Shown: positions 31,340-42,191 of the stretch, piece by piece
Layout: every line of letters begins with the position of its first letter
Position numbering within the stretch: the stretch's first letter is position 1
Source of the DNA: Allostella vacuolata
Lineage (GTDB): Bacteria; Pseudomonadota; Alphaproteobacteria; ATCC43930; Allostellaceae
Assembly (NCBI GenBank): GCA_006739055.1
Contig: AP019702.1
Span: forward strand, 3,993,388 to 4,057,387
Length of the DNA: 64,000 bases
Direction: 5' to 3'
The notes under the pieces: model-generated
What the model was told of the DNA's origin: nothing
What the model saw: the letters and a program-made list of their open reading frames with translations, nothing else
Databases searched by the model: none
Position numbers and translations under genes: made by a program

Positions 31340-33098
31340 AGGCGGGCGACGCCCCCGGCGCCCCGTCCGGCGCCGGGGTCCGGGAGGCGGGGCCGGCATC
31401 GGTCGCCTGATTGTCCAGGTGCTCCGTCGGGTCGACCGCCCGGGTGCCGCGGCGCAACTCGAAATGCAGCTGCGGCTCGCCGACATTGCCGGTCTGGCCG
31501 ACCCGTGCCACCGGCTGGCCGCGGCGGATCCGGTCGCCGCGCTTCACCAGCAGCGATTCATTGTGGGCATAGGCGGTGATCCAGCCGTCGGCATGCTTGA
31601 TCAGCAGCAGGTTGCCGAAGCCGCGCAGCTCGTTGCCGGCGTAGGCGACGATTCCCGCCTCGGCCGCCACCACCGTCGTGCCCCGAGGCGCGGCGATGTT
31701 GATCCCGTCATTGTGCAGGCCGCGCCCGGCCGGCCCGAAGCGGGTCACCACCTGGCCGCGCACCGGCCAGATGAAGCCGCGCCCTTCGCGCGGCGGCGGG
31801 CCGGCGGCAGCCGGCGGCAGGACCGGCACGACCGGCGGGGCGACGGCCGCCATCGCCGGCGGCGCGGACCGCGGCGGCACGGCCGGCGCCGGAGCGGCAG
31901 GCGGTGCCGGCGCGGCCAGAACGGGCGGCGGGGCCGGAACGGGCGGCGCCCGCCGGCCGGCCCTGGTCGGGGCCGGGGCCGGGGGCTCCGGCGCTGGCGG
32001 CGCTGCCGGCGGTGCTGCCTCCGGCGGGGGCGAGACGGTCCGGCTCGGCACCGCGGGCGGCAGGACCGGATCCGGCGCGTAGCCGGGGGGCAGGGTCAGG
32101 ACGCCGGCCGGCGGCGCCGTCTCGGACGGGGGCAGGCTGCCCACCTGCGGCACGGCGTCGGGCGGCGGGCGCAGCACCTGGGGCGGCGCTGCCGCGTCGG
32201 GCGGCGGCCGCAGCACCTGGCCCGGCTGCGGCTGCGGGGCGGCCGACGGGGGAAGCTGCAGGACGTGCTGCGGATTGGACGTCGGCGGCGGCAGGCTCGC
32301 CACCATGGTCTCCGGGGCCGAGACGGACGGGATCTTCAAGCGCTCGCCGGCGCGCACGCCGTAGGGCGCGTCGAGATCGTTGTCGCGCACCAGCACGCTC
32401 ATCGCCACGCCGTAGCGCCGCGACACGCTGTAGAGGGTCTCTCCCGGCTGGACCTCGTGGAAGCGGTTGGCGGGCACCACGATGCGCTGGCCGGCGAGCA
32501 GCCGGTAGGGCGGCTTCAGGCTGTTGGCATCGATCAGGGCGCGGACCGGCACCTCGGTGCGCCGCGAGATCGCGAACAGCGTCTCGCCGCTGCGCACCGT
32601 CACGGTGCCGCCGGCTGCCGGCTGGGCGGCGGCGGACGCCGCGACGGCCGGGGGCGGTGCGGCTGGGACCGGCGCCGCGGTCGCAGGAGCCGCTTGGGGT
32701 GCCGGCGGCGGAGCGGGCGCCTGGCCGGGTGCCTCCCCGACCGGCGGGGCGGCGTTGCGGTCCATCGCATCGAGCCGCCGCTGCGGCAAGGGCGGCGGCA
32801 GGACGATGCCCCCGGAGGACGGCGGGGACGATGGCGACGCGGCCGGGGGTGCCGCGCCGGCCCCGCCCTGGATTGCGGCTGCGCGAACCACCGAGCGCGG
32901 CTGAGGCCGCGCCGCGGCGCGCTCGACCGGGCCGGTCGGCGGGACGCGATCGTCCGCCACCGCCGTCGGGGATGCCGATGGCCGGTTGGGATCCCACACC
33001 TCGATCGGTTCGTAGTCCCTCTGGCAGGCGCCGAGCGCCAGCACTGCCGCCAGGGAGAGGGTGATCGCGGCCGGGCGGCAGCTTCGCCGTCCTGTCAT
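31290..33098 (-). CDS. LysM-M23 lipoprotein, NlpD-type amidase activator candidate
   Basis: 602 residues. A lipoprotein signal ends LALGAC (Cys25). Two LysM repeats follow (TVRSGETLFAISRRTEVPV and VQPGETLYSVSRRYGVAM), then a long Pro/Ala region and a LytM/M23 domain (GINIAAPRGTTVVAAEAGIV to PQLHFELRRG). The zinc site looks degenerate: HNDGIN has Asn where active enzymes have Asp, and QLHFE has Gln for the first His of HxH. That pattern suggests an NlpD/EnvC-like activator of cell-wall amidases rather than a peptidase. Its 3' end overlaps the convergent DUF815 gene by 50 bases. Confidence 0.85.
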   Translation of the reverse strand: MTGRRSCRPAAITLSLAAVLALGACQRDYEPIEVWDPNRPSASPTAVADDRVPPTGPVERAAARPQPRSVVRAAAIQGGAGAAPPAASPSSPPSSGGIVLPPPLPQRRLDAMDRNAAPPVGEAPGQAPAPPPAPQAAPATAAPVPAAPPPAVAASAAAQPAAGGTVTVRSGETLFAISRRTEVPVRALIDANSLKPPYRLLAGQRIVVPANRFHEVQPGETLYSVSRRYGVAMSVLVRDNDLDAPYGVRAGERLKIPSVSAPETMVASLPPPTSNPQHVLQLPPSAAPQPQPGQVLRPPPDAAAPPQVLRPPPDAVPQVGSLPPSETAPPAGVLTLPPGYAPDPVLPPAVPSRTVSPPPEAAPPAAPPAPEPPAPAPTRAGRRAPPVPAPPPVLAAPAPPAAPAPAVPPRSAPPAMAAVAPPVVPVLPPAAAGPPPREGRGFIWPVRGQVVTRFGPAGRGLHNDGINIAAPRGTTVVAAEAGIVAYAGNELRGFGNLLLIKHADGWITAYAHNESLLVKRGDRIRRGQPVARVGQTGNVGEPQLHFELRRGTRAVDPTEHLDNQATDAGPASRTPAPDGAPGASPAFRRRPSPLLAALPGPG

Positions 33099-33180
33099 CG
33101 GCCCGATCCTAGCGGGGCGGCCGAGTCAGGCGCAAATCGCCGGTCGGCGAGCGGCATCGGATGGTGCGGCCGGGGCTGGT

Positions 33181-33840
33181 TCAGGCGGGCCGGCGCTCGG
33201 CCGCCGCCCGCGGCAGGCCGGCGACCAGCGGCACGAAGCGCACGGTACCGAGGTCGCTGCACACCAGGCCGTCCTCTTCGGCCACGATGCGCACCAGCCG
33301 CTGCACCTCGGTGCGCTCGCCGACCGGGATGATGATGATGCCGCCCGGCGCCAGCTGATCGGTCAGGCTGTCGGGGATCTCCAGCCCCGCCGCGGTGACG
33401 ATGATGCGGTCGAAGGGCGCCGATTCGGGCCAGCCCTTGGTCCCGTCGCCCCAGCGCGCGGTGATGTTGTGCAGGCGCAGGTCGCGGAAGCGGGCCTCCG
33501 CGCTCTGCAGCAGGTCGCGGTGCCGCTCGATGGTGTAGAGGCGCCGGCACAGCCGGGCCAGCACGGCCGCCTGGTAGCCGGAGCCGGTGCCGATCTCCAG
33601 CACCCGGTGCCGGTCGCTGACCTGGAGCGCCTCGGTCATCCGGGCGACCACGGTCGGCTGGCTGATGGTCTGGCCATGGCCGATCGGCAGGGCCGTGTCC
33701 TCGTAGGCCTGGTCGCGGAAGGTCGCGGGCACGAAGCTTTCCCGCGGGATGCGCTCGATGGCGCCCAGCACGCGCGTGTCGCCGATGCCCTGCCGCCGCA
33801 GCTCCATGACGAGACGGAGCTGGCGCGGCCCGGCGCTCAC
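33181..33840 (-). CDS. pcm: Protein-L-isoaspartate O-methyltransferase
   Basis: SAM-dependent repair methyltransferase for isoaspartyl residues in damaged proteins. 219 residues if started at GTG 33840, which overlaps the surE stop (GTGA) and has GGAG 8 bases upstream; ATG 33807 would give 208. Motif I is VLEIGTGSGYQAAVLA, preceded by GHGQTISQPTVVARMTEAL, which with IPRESFVP is diagnostic. Translationally coupled to surE, the frequent surE-pcm pairing. Confidence 0.95.
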   Translation of the reverse strand: MSAGPRQLRLVMELRRQGIGDTRVLGAIERIPRESFVPATFRDQAYEDTALPIGHGQTISQPTVVARMTEALQVSDRHRVLEIGTGSGYQAAVLARLCRRLYTIERHRDLLQSAEARFRDLRLHNITARWGDGTKGWPESAPFDRIIVTAAGLEIPDSLTDQLAPGGIIIIPVGERTEVQRLVRIVAEEDGLVCSDLGTVRFVPLVAGLPRAAAERRPA

Positions 33841-34613
33841 GGAAAGATCTCCGCCAGCGGCTTCAGGGTCGGGCGATGGGTGAGGTCGAGGAAGAGCGGG
33901 GTCACCGAGATGCGGCCGTTGCGCACCGCATGCAGGTCGGTGCCCTCGACCGCGTCGTCCTCGTCGCGGGTGGTGGCGATCCAGTAGTAGGCGAGGCCGC
34001 GCGGATCGCGCCCTTCCTGGAGCGCGCCGCCGATCTTGTGCCGCCCCTGGCTGGTCGCCTGGATGCCGGTCACGCTGGCCGGTGGACAGGGCGGGAAGTT
34101 GAGGTTGATCAGCACGTTGCGGGGCCAGCCCACCGCGCAGACGCGGCGGATCACCTCGGCCGCGTGGTGCTCGGTCGCCGACCAGTAGACCGGCTGGCCG
34201 GGCCGCGTGCACTGGCTGAGCGCGATCGAGGGGATGCCGAGCTGCGTCCCCTCCATGGCGGCGGCGACGGTGCCGGAATAGGTCACGTCCTCGCCCAGGT
34301 TGCCGCCCCGGTTCACCCCGGACAGGACCAGCGTCGGCCGTTTCGACTTCAGCAGCACCTGGACGCCGAGCAGCACGGCGTCGGTCGGGGTGCCGTCGAC
34401 CGCGAAGCGGCGGCGCGACAGCTGGCGCAGCCGCAGGGGGTAGCGCAGGGTCAGCGAGTGGCCGGCGCCGGAATGCTCCTCCTCCGGCGCCACCGTCCAG
34501 ACGTCCTTGGTGAGGGAGCGCGCCACCTTCTCCAGCACCTTGATGCCCGGCGCATGGATGCCGTCGTCGTTGGTGACCAGAATGCGGGCGGTCGAGAGGT
34601 CGATCGCGGTCAT
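33837..34613 (-). CDS. surE: 5'/3'-nucleotidase SurE
   Basis: Metal-dependent phosphatase acting on nucleoside monophosphates and survival-related substrates. 258 residues. The N-terminal [14 protein letters not shown] carries the metal-binding Asp pair. [15 protein letters not shown] and [20 protein letters not shown] contain the other conserved active-site residues. Start and stop both overlap neighbours by 4 bases (serS upstream, pcm downstream), so the three genes are translated in a coupled series. Confidence 0.96.
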   Translation of the reverse strand: MTAIDLSTARILVTNDDGIHAPGIKVLEKVARSLTKDVWTVAPEEEHSGAGHSLTLRYPLRLRQLSRRRFAVDGTPTDAVLLGVQVLLKSKRPTLVLSGVNRGGNLGEDVTYSGTVAAAMEGTQLGIPSIALSQCTRPGQPVYWSATEHHAAEVIRRVCAVGWPRNVLINLNFPPCPPASVTGIQATSQGRHKIGGALQEGRDPRGLAYYWIATTRDEDDAVEGTDLHAVRNGRISVTPLFLDLTHRPTLKPLAEIFP

Positions 34614-35899
34614 GCCGCCGCTCCGGCCGGCTGGCCGATCACCTCGGCCCCGCCCAGGTAGGGCCGCAGCGCCTCCGGTACCGTCACCAGCCCGTCCTCG
34701 CGCTGGTAGTTCTCCAGGATGGCGATCAGGGTGCGGCCGATGGCGAGGCCGGAGCCGTTCAACGTGTGCACGAAGCGTGTCCCCTTCTCGCCGGCCGCGC
34801 GGTAGCGGGCCTTCATCCGCCGCGCCTGGAAGTCGCCGCAGGTGGAGCAGCTCGATATCTCGCGGAACGCCCCCTGCCCCGGCAGCCACACCTCCAGGTC
34901 GTAGGTCCGCCGGGCGCTGAACCCCATGTCGCCGGTGCACAGCGCCATCACCCGGTAGTGCAGGCCGAGCCGCTGCAGCACCGTCTCCGCCGCCCGGGTC
35001 ATGCGCTCGTGCTCGGCCTCGGACTGGTCGTCGGCGGTGATCGAGACCAGCTCGACCTTGCCGAACTGGTGCTGGCGCAGCATGCCCCGGGTGTCGCGTC
35101 CGGCCGATCCTGCCTCGGAACGGAAGCAAGGCGTGTAGGCCGTAAACCGCAGCGGCAGCGCCGCCAGGTCGTGGATCTGGTCGGCGGCCAGGTTGGTCAG
35201 CGGCACCTCGGCCGTCGGGATCAGCCAGAAGCCGTTGGTGGTGCGGAACAGGTCGTCGCCGAACTTCGGCAGCTGGCCGGTGCCGAAGACCGCCTCGTCG
35301 CGCACCAGGAGCGGCGGCTGCACCTCGGTATAGCCGAATTCGCCCGTGTGGATGTCCAGCATGAACGCGGCCAGGGCCCGTTCCAGCCGCGCCAGCTGCC
35401 CCTTCAGGACCACGAAGCGGGCCCCGGACAGGCGGGCGGCGGCCTGGAAATCCATCAGCCCCATCGCCTCGCCGAGGTCGAAATGCTCGCGCGCGGCGTG
35501 GTTGAAGGCGGGCCGGGTCCCGAACCGGCGCAGCTCGGCATTGTCCGCCTCCGAGGTGCCGTCGGGCACGTCGTCCGCGGGCAGGTTGGGCAGCTCCGCC
35601 AGGAGCGTGTCGAGCTCGGCCGCGAGTTCCGTCTCGCGTGCCTCCAGCCGCGGCAGCTCCTCCTTCAGGCGGGCGACCTCGGCGATCGCCGGAGCGGCAT
35701 CCTCGCCGCGGCTCTTTGCCTGGCCGATCGCCTTCGACGCCTCGTTGCGGCGCTGCTGGAGCTCCTGGAGGCGGGTCTGGATCTGGCGGCGCTCGGCGTC
35801 GAGCGCCAGGATCTGGGGCGCACGCGCGCCCAACCCGCGGCGGGCGAGGCCGCGGTCGAATTGCTCGGGCTCGTCCCGAATGGCTCGAATGTCGTGCAT
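34610..35899 (-). CDS. serS: Seryl-tRNA synthetase
   Basis: Class II synthetase that charges tRNA-Ser and tRNA-Sec. 429 residues. The N-terminal helical arm (about 30-100, an antiparallel coiled coil) reaches the long variable arm of the tRNA. Motif 2 is [20 protein letters not shown], and motif 3 includes [18 protein letters not shown]. Located between tatC (41 bases upstream) and surE (4-base overlap), in the usual alphaproteobacterial order. Confidence 0.98.
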   Translation of the reverse strand: MHDIRAIRDEPEQFDRGLARRGLGARAPQILALDAERRQIQTRLQELQQRRNEASKAIGQAKSRGEDAAPAIAEVARLKEELPRLEARETELAAELDTLLAELPNLPADDVPDGTSEADNAELRRFGTRPAFNHAAREHFDLGEAMGLMDFQAAARLSGARFVVLKGQLARLERALAAFMLDIHTGEFGYTEVQPPLLVRDEAVFGTGQLPKFGDDLFRTTNGFWLIPTAEVPLTNLAADQIHDLAALPLRFTAYTPCFRSEAGSAGRDTRGMLRQHQFGKVELVSITADDQSEAEHERMTRAAETVLQRLGLHYRVMALCTGDMGFSARRTYDLEVWLPGQGAFREISSCSTCGDFQARRMKARYRAAGEKGTRFVHTLNGSGLAIGRTLIAILENYQREDGLVTVPEALRPYLGGAEVIGQPAGAAA

Positions 35900-35940
35900 G
35901 TTCGTTCGCTTGAAATAGAGGTCGGGCGGGCGGCGTCGCG

Positions 35941-36801
35941 TCAGGCCGGGTCGTCGGGCGACCGGCCGGCGGTCGATCGGCCATCCGCTGCCGCGGCATC
36001 GGCCGCCGCCTCCGCCTCGTCCTCCTCGTCCCGCTTGCGCCGGGCCCGCTCGGCCAGCTTGGCGGAGATGATGGAAATCTCGTACAGCAGGATCATCGGC
36101 AGGGCGAGGCCCACCTGGCTGATCACGTCGGGCGGGGTGACGACCGCGGCGAAGATGAAGATCCCGACGATCGCGTAGCGCCGCCCGCGGGCCAGCATCG
36201 CCGCGCTGACGATGCCGACGCGGGCCAGCAGGGTCAGCAGGACGGGCAGCTGGAAGGCGAGGCCGAACGCGAAGATCATGGTCATGACGAGCGACAGGTA
36301 CTCGTTGACCTTGGCCTCGAGCTGGATCGGCAGGTCGCCGCCCGCCCCCGGCTGCTCGAAGCTGAGGAAGAAGCGCCAGGCGAGCGGGAAGATGAAGTAG
36401 TAGACGAGCGAGGCGCCCAGCGTGAACAGCACCGGCGTCGCCACCAGGAACGGCAGGAACGCCCGGCGCTCGTTGCGGTAGAGGCCGGGCGCCACGAAGA
36501 TCCAGATCTGGCTGGCGATGATCGGGAAGGACAGCAGCGTCGCCGCCCAGAATGCCACCTTGATGTAGGTGAAGAAGGCTTCCGTCAGATCGGTGAAGAT
36601 CATCCGGCGGCCCTCGCGGTCGCCCAGCGCCTCGGCCAGCGGCCGGGTCAGGAAATTGTAGATGTCGGCCGAGAAGTAATAGCAGATGCCGAAGGCCACC
36701 AGGATGGCGCCGACCGACCACATCAGCCGGTTGCGCAGCTCGATCAGGTGATCGAGCAGCGGCATCTTCTTGTCTTCGATATCCTCGTCTTCGCGCATCA
36801 T
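35941..36801 (-). CDS. tatC: Sec-independent translocase subunit TatC
   Basis: Polytopic receptor of the Tat pathway that binds twin-arginine signal peptides. 286 residues from the ATGATG at 36801 with AGGA upstream. [18 protein letters not shown] is the conserved N-terminal signature. Six membrane helices are visible, including [12 protein letters not shown] between helices and [20 protein letters not shown]. The C-terminus is a charged cytosolic tail rich in Glu, Ala and Asp. It follows tatB by 7 bases. Confidence 0.98.
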   Translation of the reverse strand: MMREDEDIEDKKMPLLDHLIELRNRLMWSVGAILVAFGICYYFSADIYNFLTRPLAEALGDREGRRMIFTDLTEAFFTYIKVAFWAATLLSFPIIASQIWIFVAPGLYRNERRAFLPFLVATPVLFTLGASLVYYFIFPLAWRFFLSFEQPGAGGDLPIQLEAKVNEYLSLVMTMIFAFGLAFQLPVLLTLLARVGIVSAAMLARGRRYAIVGIFIFAAVVTPPDVISQVGLALPMILLYEISIISAKLAERARRKRDEEDEAEAAADAAAADGRSTAGRSPDDPA

Positions 36802-36808
36802 GCGGGTC

Positions 36809-37324
36809 CTAGGCCGCGCCCGCCGGCGGCTTCGGCGCCGTTGGTGGCTCGGTGGGCGGTGGCTCGGCGGGCGGCGCATCCGTCGGCGGCGGCACGACGT
36901 CGGGAATGGCCGCGATCGCGGGCGTATCGTCCGCTGCCGGCGCGCCCGTCGGCGTGTCGGCGACCGTCTCGGCCGGCGGCGGCACGTATGGGGTGGGCCG
37001 CCCGTTGTCCCCGGAGAAGGGGTCGTGGCTCAACTCCTTGGGCGGCTCGAACGCCTGGCGCATCTCGCCCTTGGGGTCGATATGCTTCTCGATCAGCTCG
37101 GAGACGTTGGTCGAGCGCAGCTCGTCGAGCTGCTTCTTCACGTCCTGCAGGTCGGCCTCGCGCGCCATCTCGTCGACGCTGCTCTGGAAGTCCCGGGCCA
37201 CGGCACGCGCCCGCGCGATCCACTGGCCGACGGTGCGCAGCACCCGCGGCAGGTCCTTCGGGCCGATGACGACCAGCGCCACCACCGCGATGACCGCCAG
37301 TTCGGACCATCCGATATCGAACAT
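36809..37324 (-). CDS. tatB: Sec-independent translocase subunit TatB
   Basis: 171 residues. The N-terminal helix MFDIGWSELAVIAVVALVVI with the Glu at position 8 is the TatB/TatA signature, followed by GPKDLPRVLRTVGQWI and an amphipathic helix. Length over 150 and the EMAREADLQDVKKQLDEL segment identify TatB. The last 50 residues are Pro/Ala-rich. It lies between tatA and tatC. Confidence 0.95.
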   Translation of the reverse strand: MFDIGWSELAVIAVVALVVIGPKDLPRVLRTVGQWIARARAVARDFQSSVDEMAREADLQDVKKQLDELRSTNVSELIEKHIDPKGEMRQAFEPPKELSHDPFSGDNGRPTPYVPPPAETVADTPTGAPAADDTPAIAAIPDVVPPPTDAPPAEPPPTEPPTAPKPPAGAA

Positions 37325-37357
37325 GCGCGCTCCCGCCCGGGCCCGTGCCGGGCCTGC

Positions 37358-37576
37358 TCAGCCGGCCGCCGGCGGGCGCGGGGGCGCCGCCAGGGCCGGC
37401 AGCGACTTCCCCGCCGGCCCGGCGGCAGGCGCCGCGGCGCCGCGCGTGGCGCGGCCGGCCGCCCGGCCGAGCTCGCGCATCGACACGGTCAACCCGGACG
37501 CGCCGAACACCCGGGAGGCGCCGAAGAACAGCGCCACGACGAGGGCCACCAGGATGATTTCGAGCACGCTCGGCAT
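37358..37576 (-). CDS. tatA: Divergent TatA-like pore subunit
   Basis: 72 residues, first of the tatABC set. The start MPSVLEIILVALVVALFFGA has an N-terminal hydrophobic helix with a Glu near its beginning, and SMRELGRAAGRA resembles the start of the amphipathic helix. It departs from typical TatA: FGASRV replaces FG(A/P)KK(L/I)P, there is an extra segment VFGASGLTVS, and the tail is Ala/Pro-rich rather than acidic. Assigned mainly by position and topology; another TatA may exist elsewhere in the genome. Confidence 0.7.
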   Translation of the reverse strand: MPSVLEIILVALVVALFFGASRVFGASGLTVSMRELGRAAGRATRGAAAPAAGPAGKSLPALAAPPRPPAAG

Positions 37577-37664
37577 GGGCGGTTGCGGCGATGATTGAGG
37601 GGGTGGCGAAATGGAGCCGGATACTGGCAGAAAGGCCCTGCTGCCGCAACGACCGGCGGGCGCT

Positions 37665-38849
<1,185 letters not shown>

Positions 38850-38850
38850 C

Positions 38851-39537
38851 TCAGAACCTGTCGTCGAGGGTGTCAGCCGCGCCGGACGGCTCTTCGCGGG
38901 CGGCTTCATCGGGCCCGGTCTCATAGGGGTCGGATTCATCGGGGCCCGCATCCGGCGGCTCGGCGTCCGAGGGGATCGGGTTGAGGACCGGCCGCTGGTC
39001 GAGCAGGCCGGCGGCCTTCAGCTCGTCGATGCCGGGCAGGTCGGCCAGCTGGTCGAGGCCGAAATGGGCCAGGAACTGGTCCGTCGTCACCCAGGTCGCC
39101 GGCCGGCCCGGGGTCTGCCGGCGGCCCTTCGGCCGCACCCAGCCGGCCTCCATCAGCGTCTCCAGCGTCCCGCGGTTCAGGGCGACGCCGCGGATCTCTT
39201 CCACCTCCGCCCGGGTCACCGGCTGGTGGTAGGCGATGATCGCCAGCGTCTCGATGGCGGCACGGGTCGGCTTGCGGGCGACCGTCCGCTCCAGCCGGAG
39301 CGCGCCCGCCAGGTCCGGGGCGGTGCGCATCGCCCAGCGCCCGGCCACCCGCACCACCTGCACGCCGCGGTCGCGATAGGCTGCCGCCAGCCGCTCCATC
39401 AGCGCCTCGACGTCGGTGCCTTCGGGCATCCGGCTGCCGATGGTCTGGGCGTCGAGCGGCTCGGCGGCGGCGAACAGCAGCGCCTCGGCCAGACGCAGCT
39501 CGGGATCGGGGTCCGGGGCAGCCGGAGGGGTGCTCAC
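38851..39537 (-). CDS. scpB: Segregation and condensation protein ScpB
   Basis: Winged-helix partner of ScpA that completes the SMC condensin complex for chromosome segregation. 228 residues. RLAEALLFAAAEPLDAQTIG opens the first winged helix. LETLAIIAYHQPVTRAEVEE, with IRGVALNRGTLETLMEAGWV, is the strongly conserved second part. The acidic C-terminal tail is Asp/Glu-rich. Start overlaps the scpA stop by 4 bases. Confidence 0.96.
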   Translation of the reverse strand: MSTPPAAPDPDPELRLAEALLFAAAEPLDAQTIGSRMPEGTDVEALMERLAAAYRDRGVQVVRVAGRWAMRTAPDLAGALRLERTVARKPTRAAIETLAIIAYHQPVTRAEVEEIRGVALNRGTLETLMEAGWVRPKGRRQTPGRPATWVTTDQFLAHFGLDQLADLPGIDELKAAGLLDQRPVLNPIPSDAEPPDAGPDESDPYETGPDEAAREEPSGAADTLDDRF

Positions 39538-40343
39538 GTCTCGTCCTCTGCGGCGCCGGCGGGGCTCCCCGGCCGGTCGCGAATGAATATCGGTCCGAAC
39601 ATCTGGTCCTGGCGTAGCACGATCCGCCCGTCCCGCGCCATTTCCAAGCTGGCGGCGAACATGGCGGCCAGCGCCGCGCGGGTGGCGATGCCGGGTCGGA
39701 GATCGTCCGGCAGGTAGCTGGCGAGCGTGCTCCAGCCCGGCGTCCGCCCGACCAGCAGGGACAGGCGCTGCAGGGCGTCGTCCATGGAGTAGAGATCGAC
39801 CCGGTCGAGATGCAGGACCGCGCCGTCGCGCTGGCGGCGATGCTCCGCATAGGCCTTCAGCAGGTCGAACAGCGACAGCTCGTAGACGCCGCGGGTGACG
39901 TTGCGCACCCCTTCCGGCTGGCCGCGCGCGAAGACGTCGCGGCCGAGCTGGGCGCGGCCCAGCAGCTGCGCCCCGACCCGCTGCATCGCCTCCAGCCGGC
40001 GCAGCTGGAAGGCCAGCGCCTCGGCCAGGTCCTGGCCGCTCGGCTCGTCGTCCTCCACCTCCGGCTCCGGCAGGAGCAGGCGCGACTTGAGGTAGGCGAG
40101 CCAGGCCGCCATCACGAGGTACTCGGCCGCCAGCTCCAGCCGCAGCGCCTTGGCCGCGGTCACGAAGGCGAGGTACTGGTCGGCGAGCGCCAGGATCGAG
40201 ATGCGGGCGAGGTCGACCTTCTGGTCGCGGGCGAGCGCCAGGAGCACGTCGATCGGCCCCTCGAACCCTTCCAGGTCGACGACCAGCGCGCCCTCTTCGG
40301 CGCTGGCCGGATGGTCCTCGGCAAAGCCATCGGCAGTGGCCAT
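39534..40343 (-). CDS. scpA: Segregation and condensation protein ScpA
   Basis: Kleisin subunit that bridges the SMC heads. 269 residues. FEGPIDVLLALARDQKVDLA is the conserved N-terminal start of the kleisin fold, then ISILALADQYLAFV and AAEYLVMAAWLAYLKSRLLL. The C-terminal winged helix covers about 170-250. Coupled to scpB by a 4-base overlap and preceded by the M50 protease gene. Confidence 0.96.
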   Translation of the reverse strand: MATADGFAEDHPASAEEGALVVDLEGFEGPIDVLLALARDQKVDLARISILALADQYLAFVTAAKALRLELAAEYLVMAAWLAYLKSRLLLPEPEVEDDEPSGQDLAEALAFQLRRLEAMQRVGAQLLGRAQLGRDVFARGQPEGVRNVTRGVYELSLFDLLKAYAEHRRQRDGAVLHLDRVDLYSMDDALQRLSLLVGRTPGWSTLASYLPDDLRPGIATRAALAAMFAASLEMARDGRIVLRQDQMFGPIFIRDRPGSPAGAAEDET

Positions 40344-40372
40344 GGCGGGCCTCCGGTCAGCGCCCGCCCGGC

Positions 40373-41083
40373 TCAGCGCACGCCCGACAGGGTCGCGAGC
40401 GGGTCGAAGCCGGTCAGGTTCAGGATGCCCTCGACCAGGAACTCGGTCGGCCCGCCGATCAGCCAGCGCAGCAGGTCAAGGTCGATGCCGACCTGCTGGC
40501 CGAGGAAGGGCAGCAGGAACAGCAGCCCGATCAGGATGAACAGCCCATACTGCTCCAGGCGGGCCAGCGGATAGGCGAGGCTGGCCGGCAGCAGGCCGAC
40601 CGCCACCCGGCCGCCATCGAGCGGCGGCAGCGGCAGCATGTTGAAGACCGCCAGCACGACGTTGATCTGGATCGCGTTGACCAGGTTGAAGAGCGCCCAT
40701 TCCCCCATGAAGGACGGCAGCACCGGCACGAAATGCCCGAGCACGGCCGCCGTCAGCGCCAGCACGAGGTTGATGCCGGGGCCGGCCAGCGCCACCCAGA
40801 CCATGTCCATGCGCGGGTTGTCGAGGCGCGAGAAATCGACCGGCACCGGCTTGGCGAAGCCGAACAGGAAGCGCCCGCCGGAGCCGATCAGCAGCATCGC
40901 CGGCAGGATGACGGTGCCGAACGGGTCGACATGCTTCAGCGGGTTGAAGGTGACGCGCCCCAGCCGCCAGGCGGTGTCGTCGCCGCGCATGCGCGCGACG
41001 AAGCCGTGCGCCGCCTCGTGGAAGGTGATGGCGATCAGGACCGGGAGGGTCCAGATCGAGAGGGTGAAGATGAGATCGTCCAA
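40373..41083 (-). CDS. Site-2 protease family (M50) intramembrane metalloprotease
   Basis: 236 residues, mostly membrane helices. The zinc motif HEAAH lies in the first helix region (H22, E23, H26), and the distal Asp is in NMLPLPPLDGGRV. This compact form without PDZ domains matches the S2P subgroup often annotated as peptidase M50 or Zn-dependent protease. The substrate is unknown; regulated intramembrane proteolysis is the family theme. It sits between nagZ and scpA and is probably co-transcribed. Confidence 0.9.
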   Translation of the reverse strand: MDDLIFTLSIWTLPVLIAITFHEAAHGFVARMRGDDTAWRLGRVTFNPLKHVDPFGTVILPAMLLIGSGGRFLFGFAKPVPVDFSRLDNPRMDMVWVALAGPGINLVLALTAAVLGHFVPVLPSFMGEWALFNLVNAIQINVVLAVFNMLPLPPLDGGRVAVGLLPASLAYPLARLEQYGLFILIGLLFLLPFLGQQVGIDLDLLRWLIGGPTEFLVEGILNLTGFDPLATLSGVR

Positions 41084-41096
41084 GCGCGTTCCGCCT

Positions 41097-42191
41097 TCAG
41101 CCGCCGGCCAGCATCATGTCCCGCCACTGCGTCAGGCGGTCGGGGTCTGCCGGCTGCTGGCTGCGCTGGCGGATTCCCTCGGCGATGCTCCACCGCCGGG
41201 CCGCGTGGCGGCTCATCGGCGGGACGGCGGCGGCGACCCGGACCATCTCGTCCAGGTCGCCGTTGCAATGCAGGGCGACGTCGCAGCCGGCCTCGATGGC
41301 GGCGGCCGCCCGGTCCTCGATCGCCCCCGGCAGGGCCTGCATCGACAGGTCGTCGGTGAAGAGCAGCCCGGCGAAGCCGATGCGGTCGCGGATGAACTCG
41401 CCCAGCACTACCGGCGACAGGGTCGCCGGGCGGGTGGCGTCGAGCGCCAGGTAGCGGACATGGGCGGTCATGCCGAGCGGCATATAGCGCAGGGCCCGGA
41501 ACGGCGCGAAGTCGCGCGCCAGCAGGTCGGCCTCCGCGGCGTCGACGGTCGGCAGCTCGTGGTGGCTGTCGACCCCGGCCCGCCCATGGCCGGGCATGTG
41601 CTTGACGACCGGCAGCACGCCGCCCTCCAGCAGGCCCTCGGCCGCGGCCAGGCCGAGCTGGGCGACGGCGATCGGGTCGGTCGAGTAGGCGCGATCACCG
41701 ATCACGTCGTGGCTGCCCGGCGCCGGCAGGTCGAGCACCGGCAGGCAGTCCACGGTGATGCCGAGCGGCAGCAGGGTGGCGGCCAGGACGCGGCTGTTGG
41801 CCCGCACCGCTTCCACCGCCCGCTCCGGGTCGTGCCGCCAGAGGTCGCCGAAGCGCCGGGCGGCGGGGAATTCCGGCCAGTGCGGCGGCCGCAGCCGCGC
41901 GACCCGGCCGCCCTCCTGGTCGACCAGGACCGGGGCGTGGGGCTGGCCGATCGCCTGGCGCAGGTCGTGGGTCAGACGGGCGACCTGCTCCGGCGTCGCG
42001 ACGTTGCGGCGAAAGAGGATGAACCCGAGCGGAGCTGCCGCCTGGAAGAAGCGGGCCTCCCGGTCCGAAAGCGAAGTCCCCGCGCAACCGAAGACGACTG
42101 CGCGGGGAAAGCGGTCGGGCTGTCGTTCCGGCCGGGCGGGTGCCTCCGCCGGAACGATGATCTCAGGGACGGACGACGAGGCAGCTGACAT
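41097..42191 (-). CDS. nagZ: Beta-N-acetylhexosaminidase NagZ
   Basis: Cytosolic GH3 enzyme that removes GlcNAc from anhydromuropeptides during peptidoglycan recycling. 364 residues. The motif KHMPGHGRAGVDSHHELP contains the catalytic-loop His and Asp, and AGLLFTDDLSM carries the nucleophile Asp. The N-terminus of about 28 residues is extra relative to the core (VFGCAGTSLSDREARFFQAA). The start used here overlaps the SPOR gene by 29 bases; a later start is possible. Confidence 0.93.
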   Translation of the reverse strand: MSAASSSVPEIIVPAEAPARPERQPDRFPRAVVFGCAGTSLSDREARFFQAAAPLGFILFRRNVATPEQVARLTHDLRQAIGQPHAPVLVDQEGGRVARLRPPHWPEFPAARRFGDLWRHDPERAVEAVRANSRVLAATLLPLGITVDCLPVLDLPAPGSHDVIGDRAYSTDPIAVAQLGLAAAEGLLEGGVLPVVKHMPGHGRAGVDSHHELPTVDAAEADLLARDFAPFRALRYMPLGMTAHVRYLALDATRPATLSPVVLGEFIRDRIGFAGLLFTDDLSMQALPGAIEDRAAAAIEAGCDVALHCNGDLDEMVRVAAAVPPMSRHAARRWSIAEGIRQRSQQPADPDRLTQWRDMMLAGG

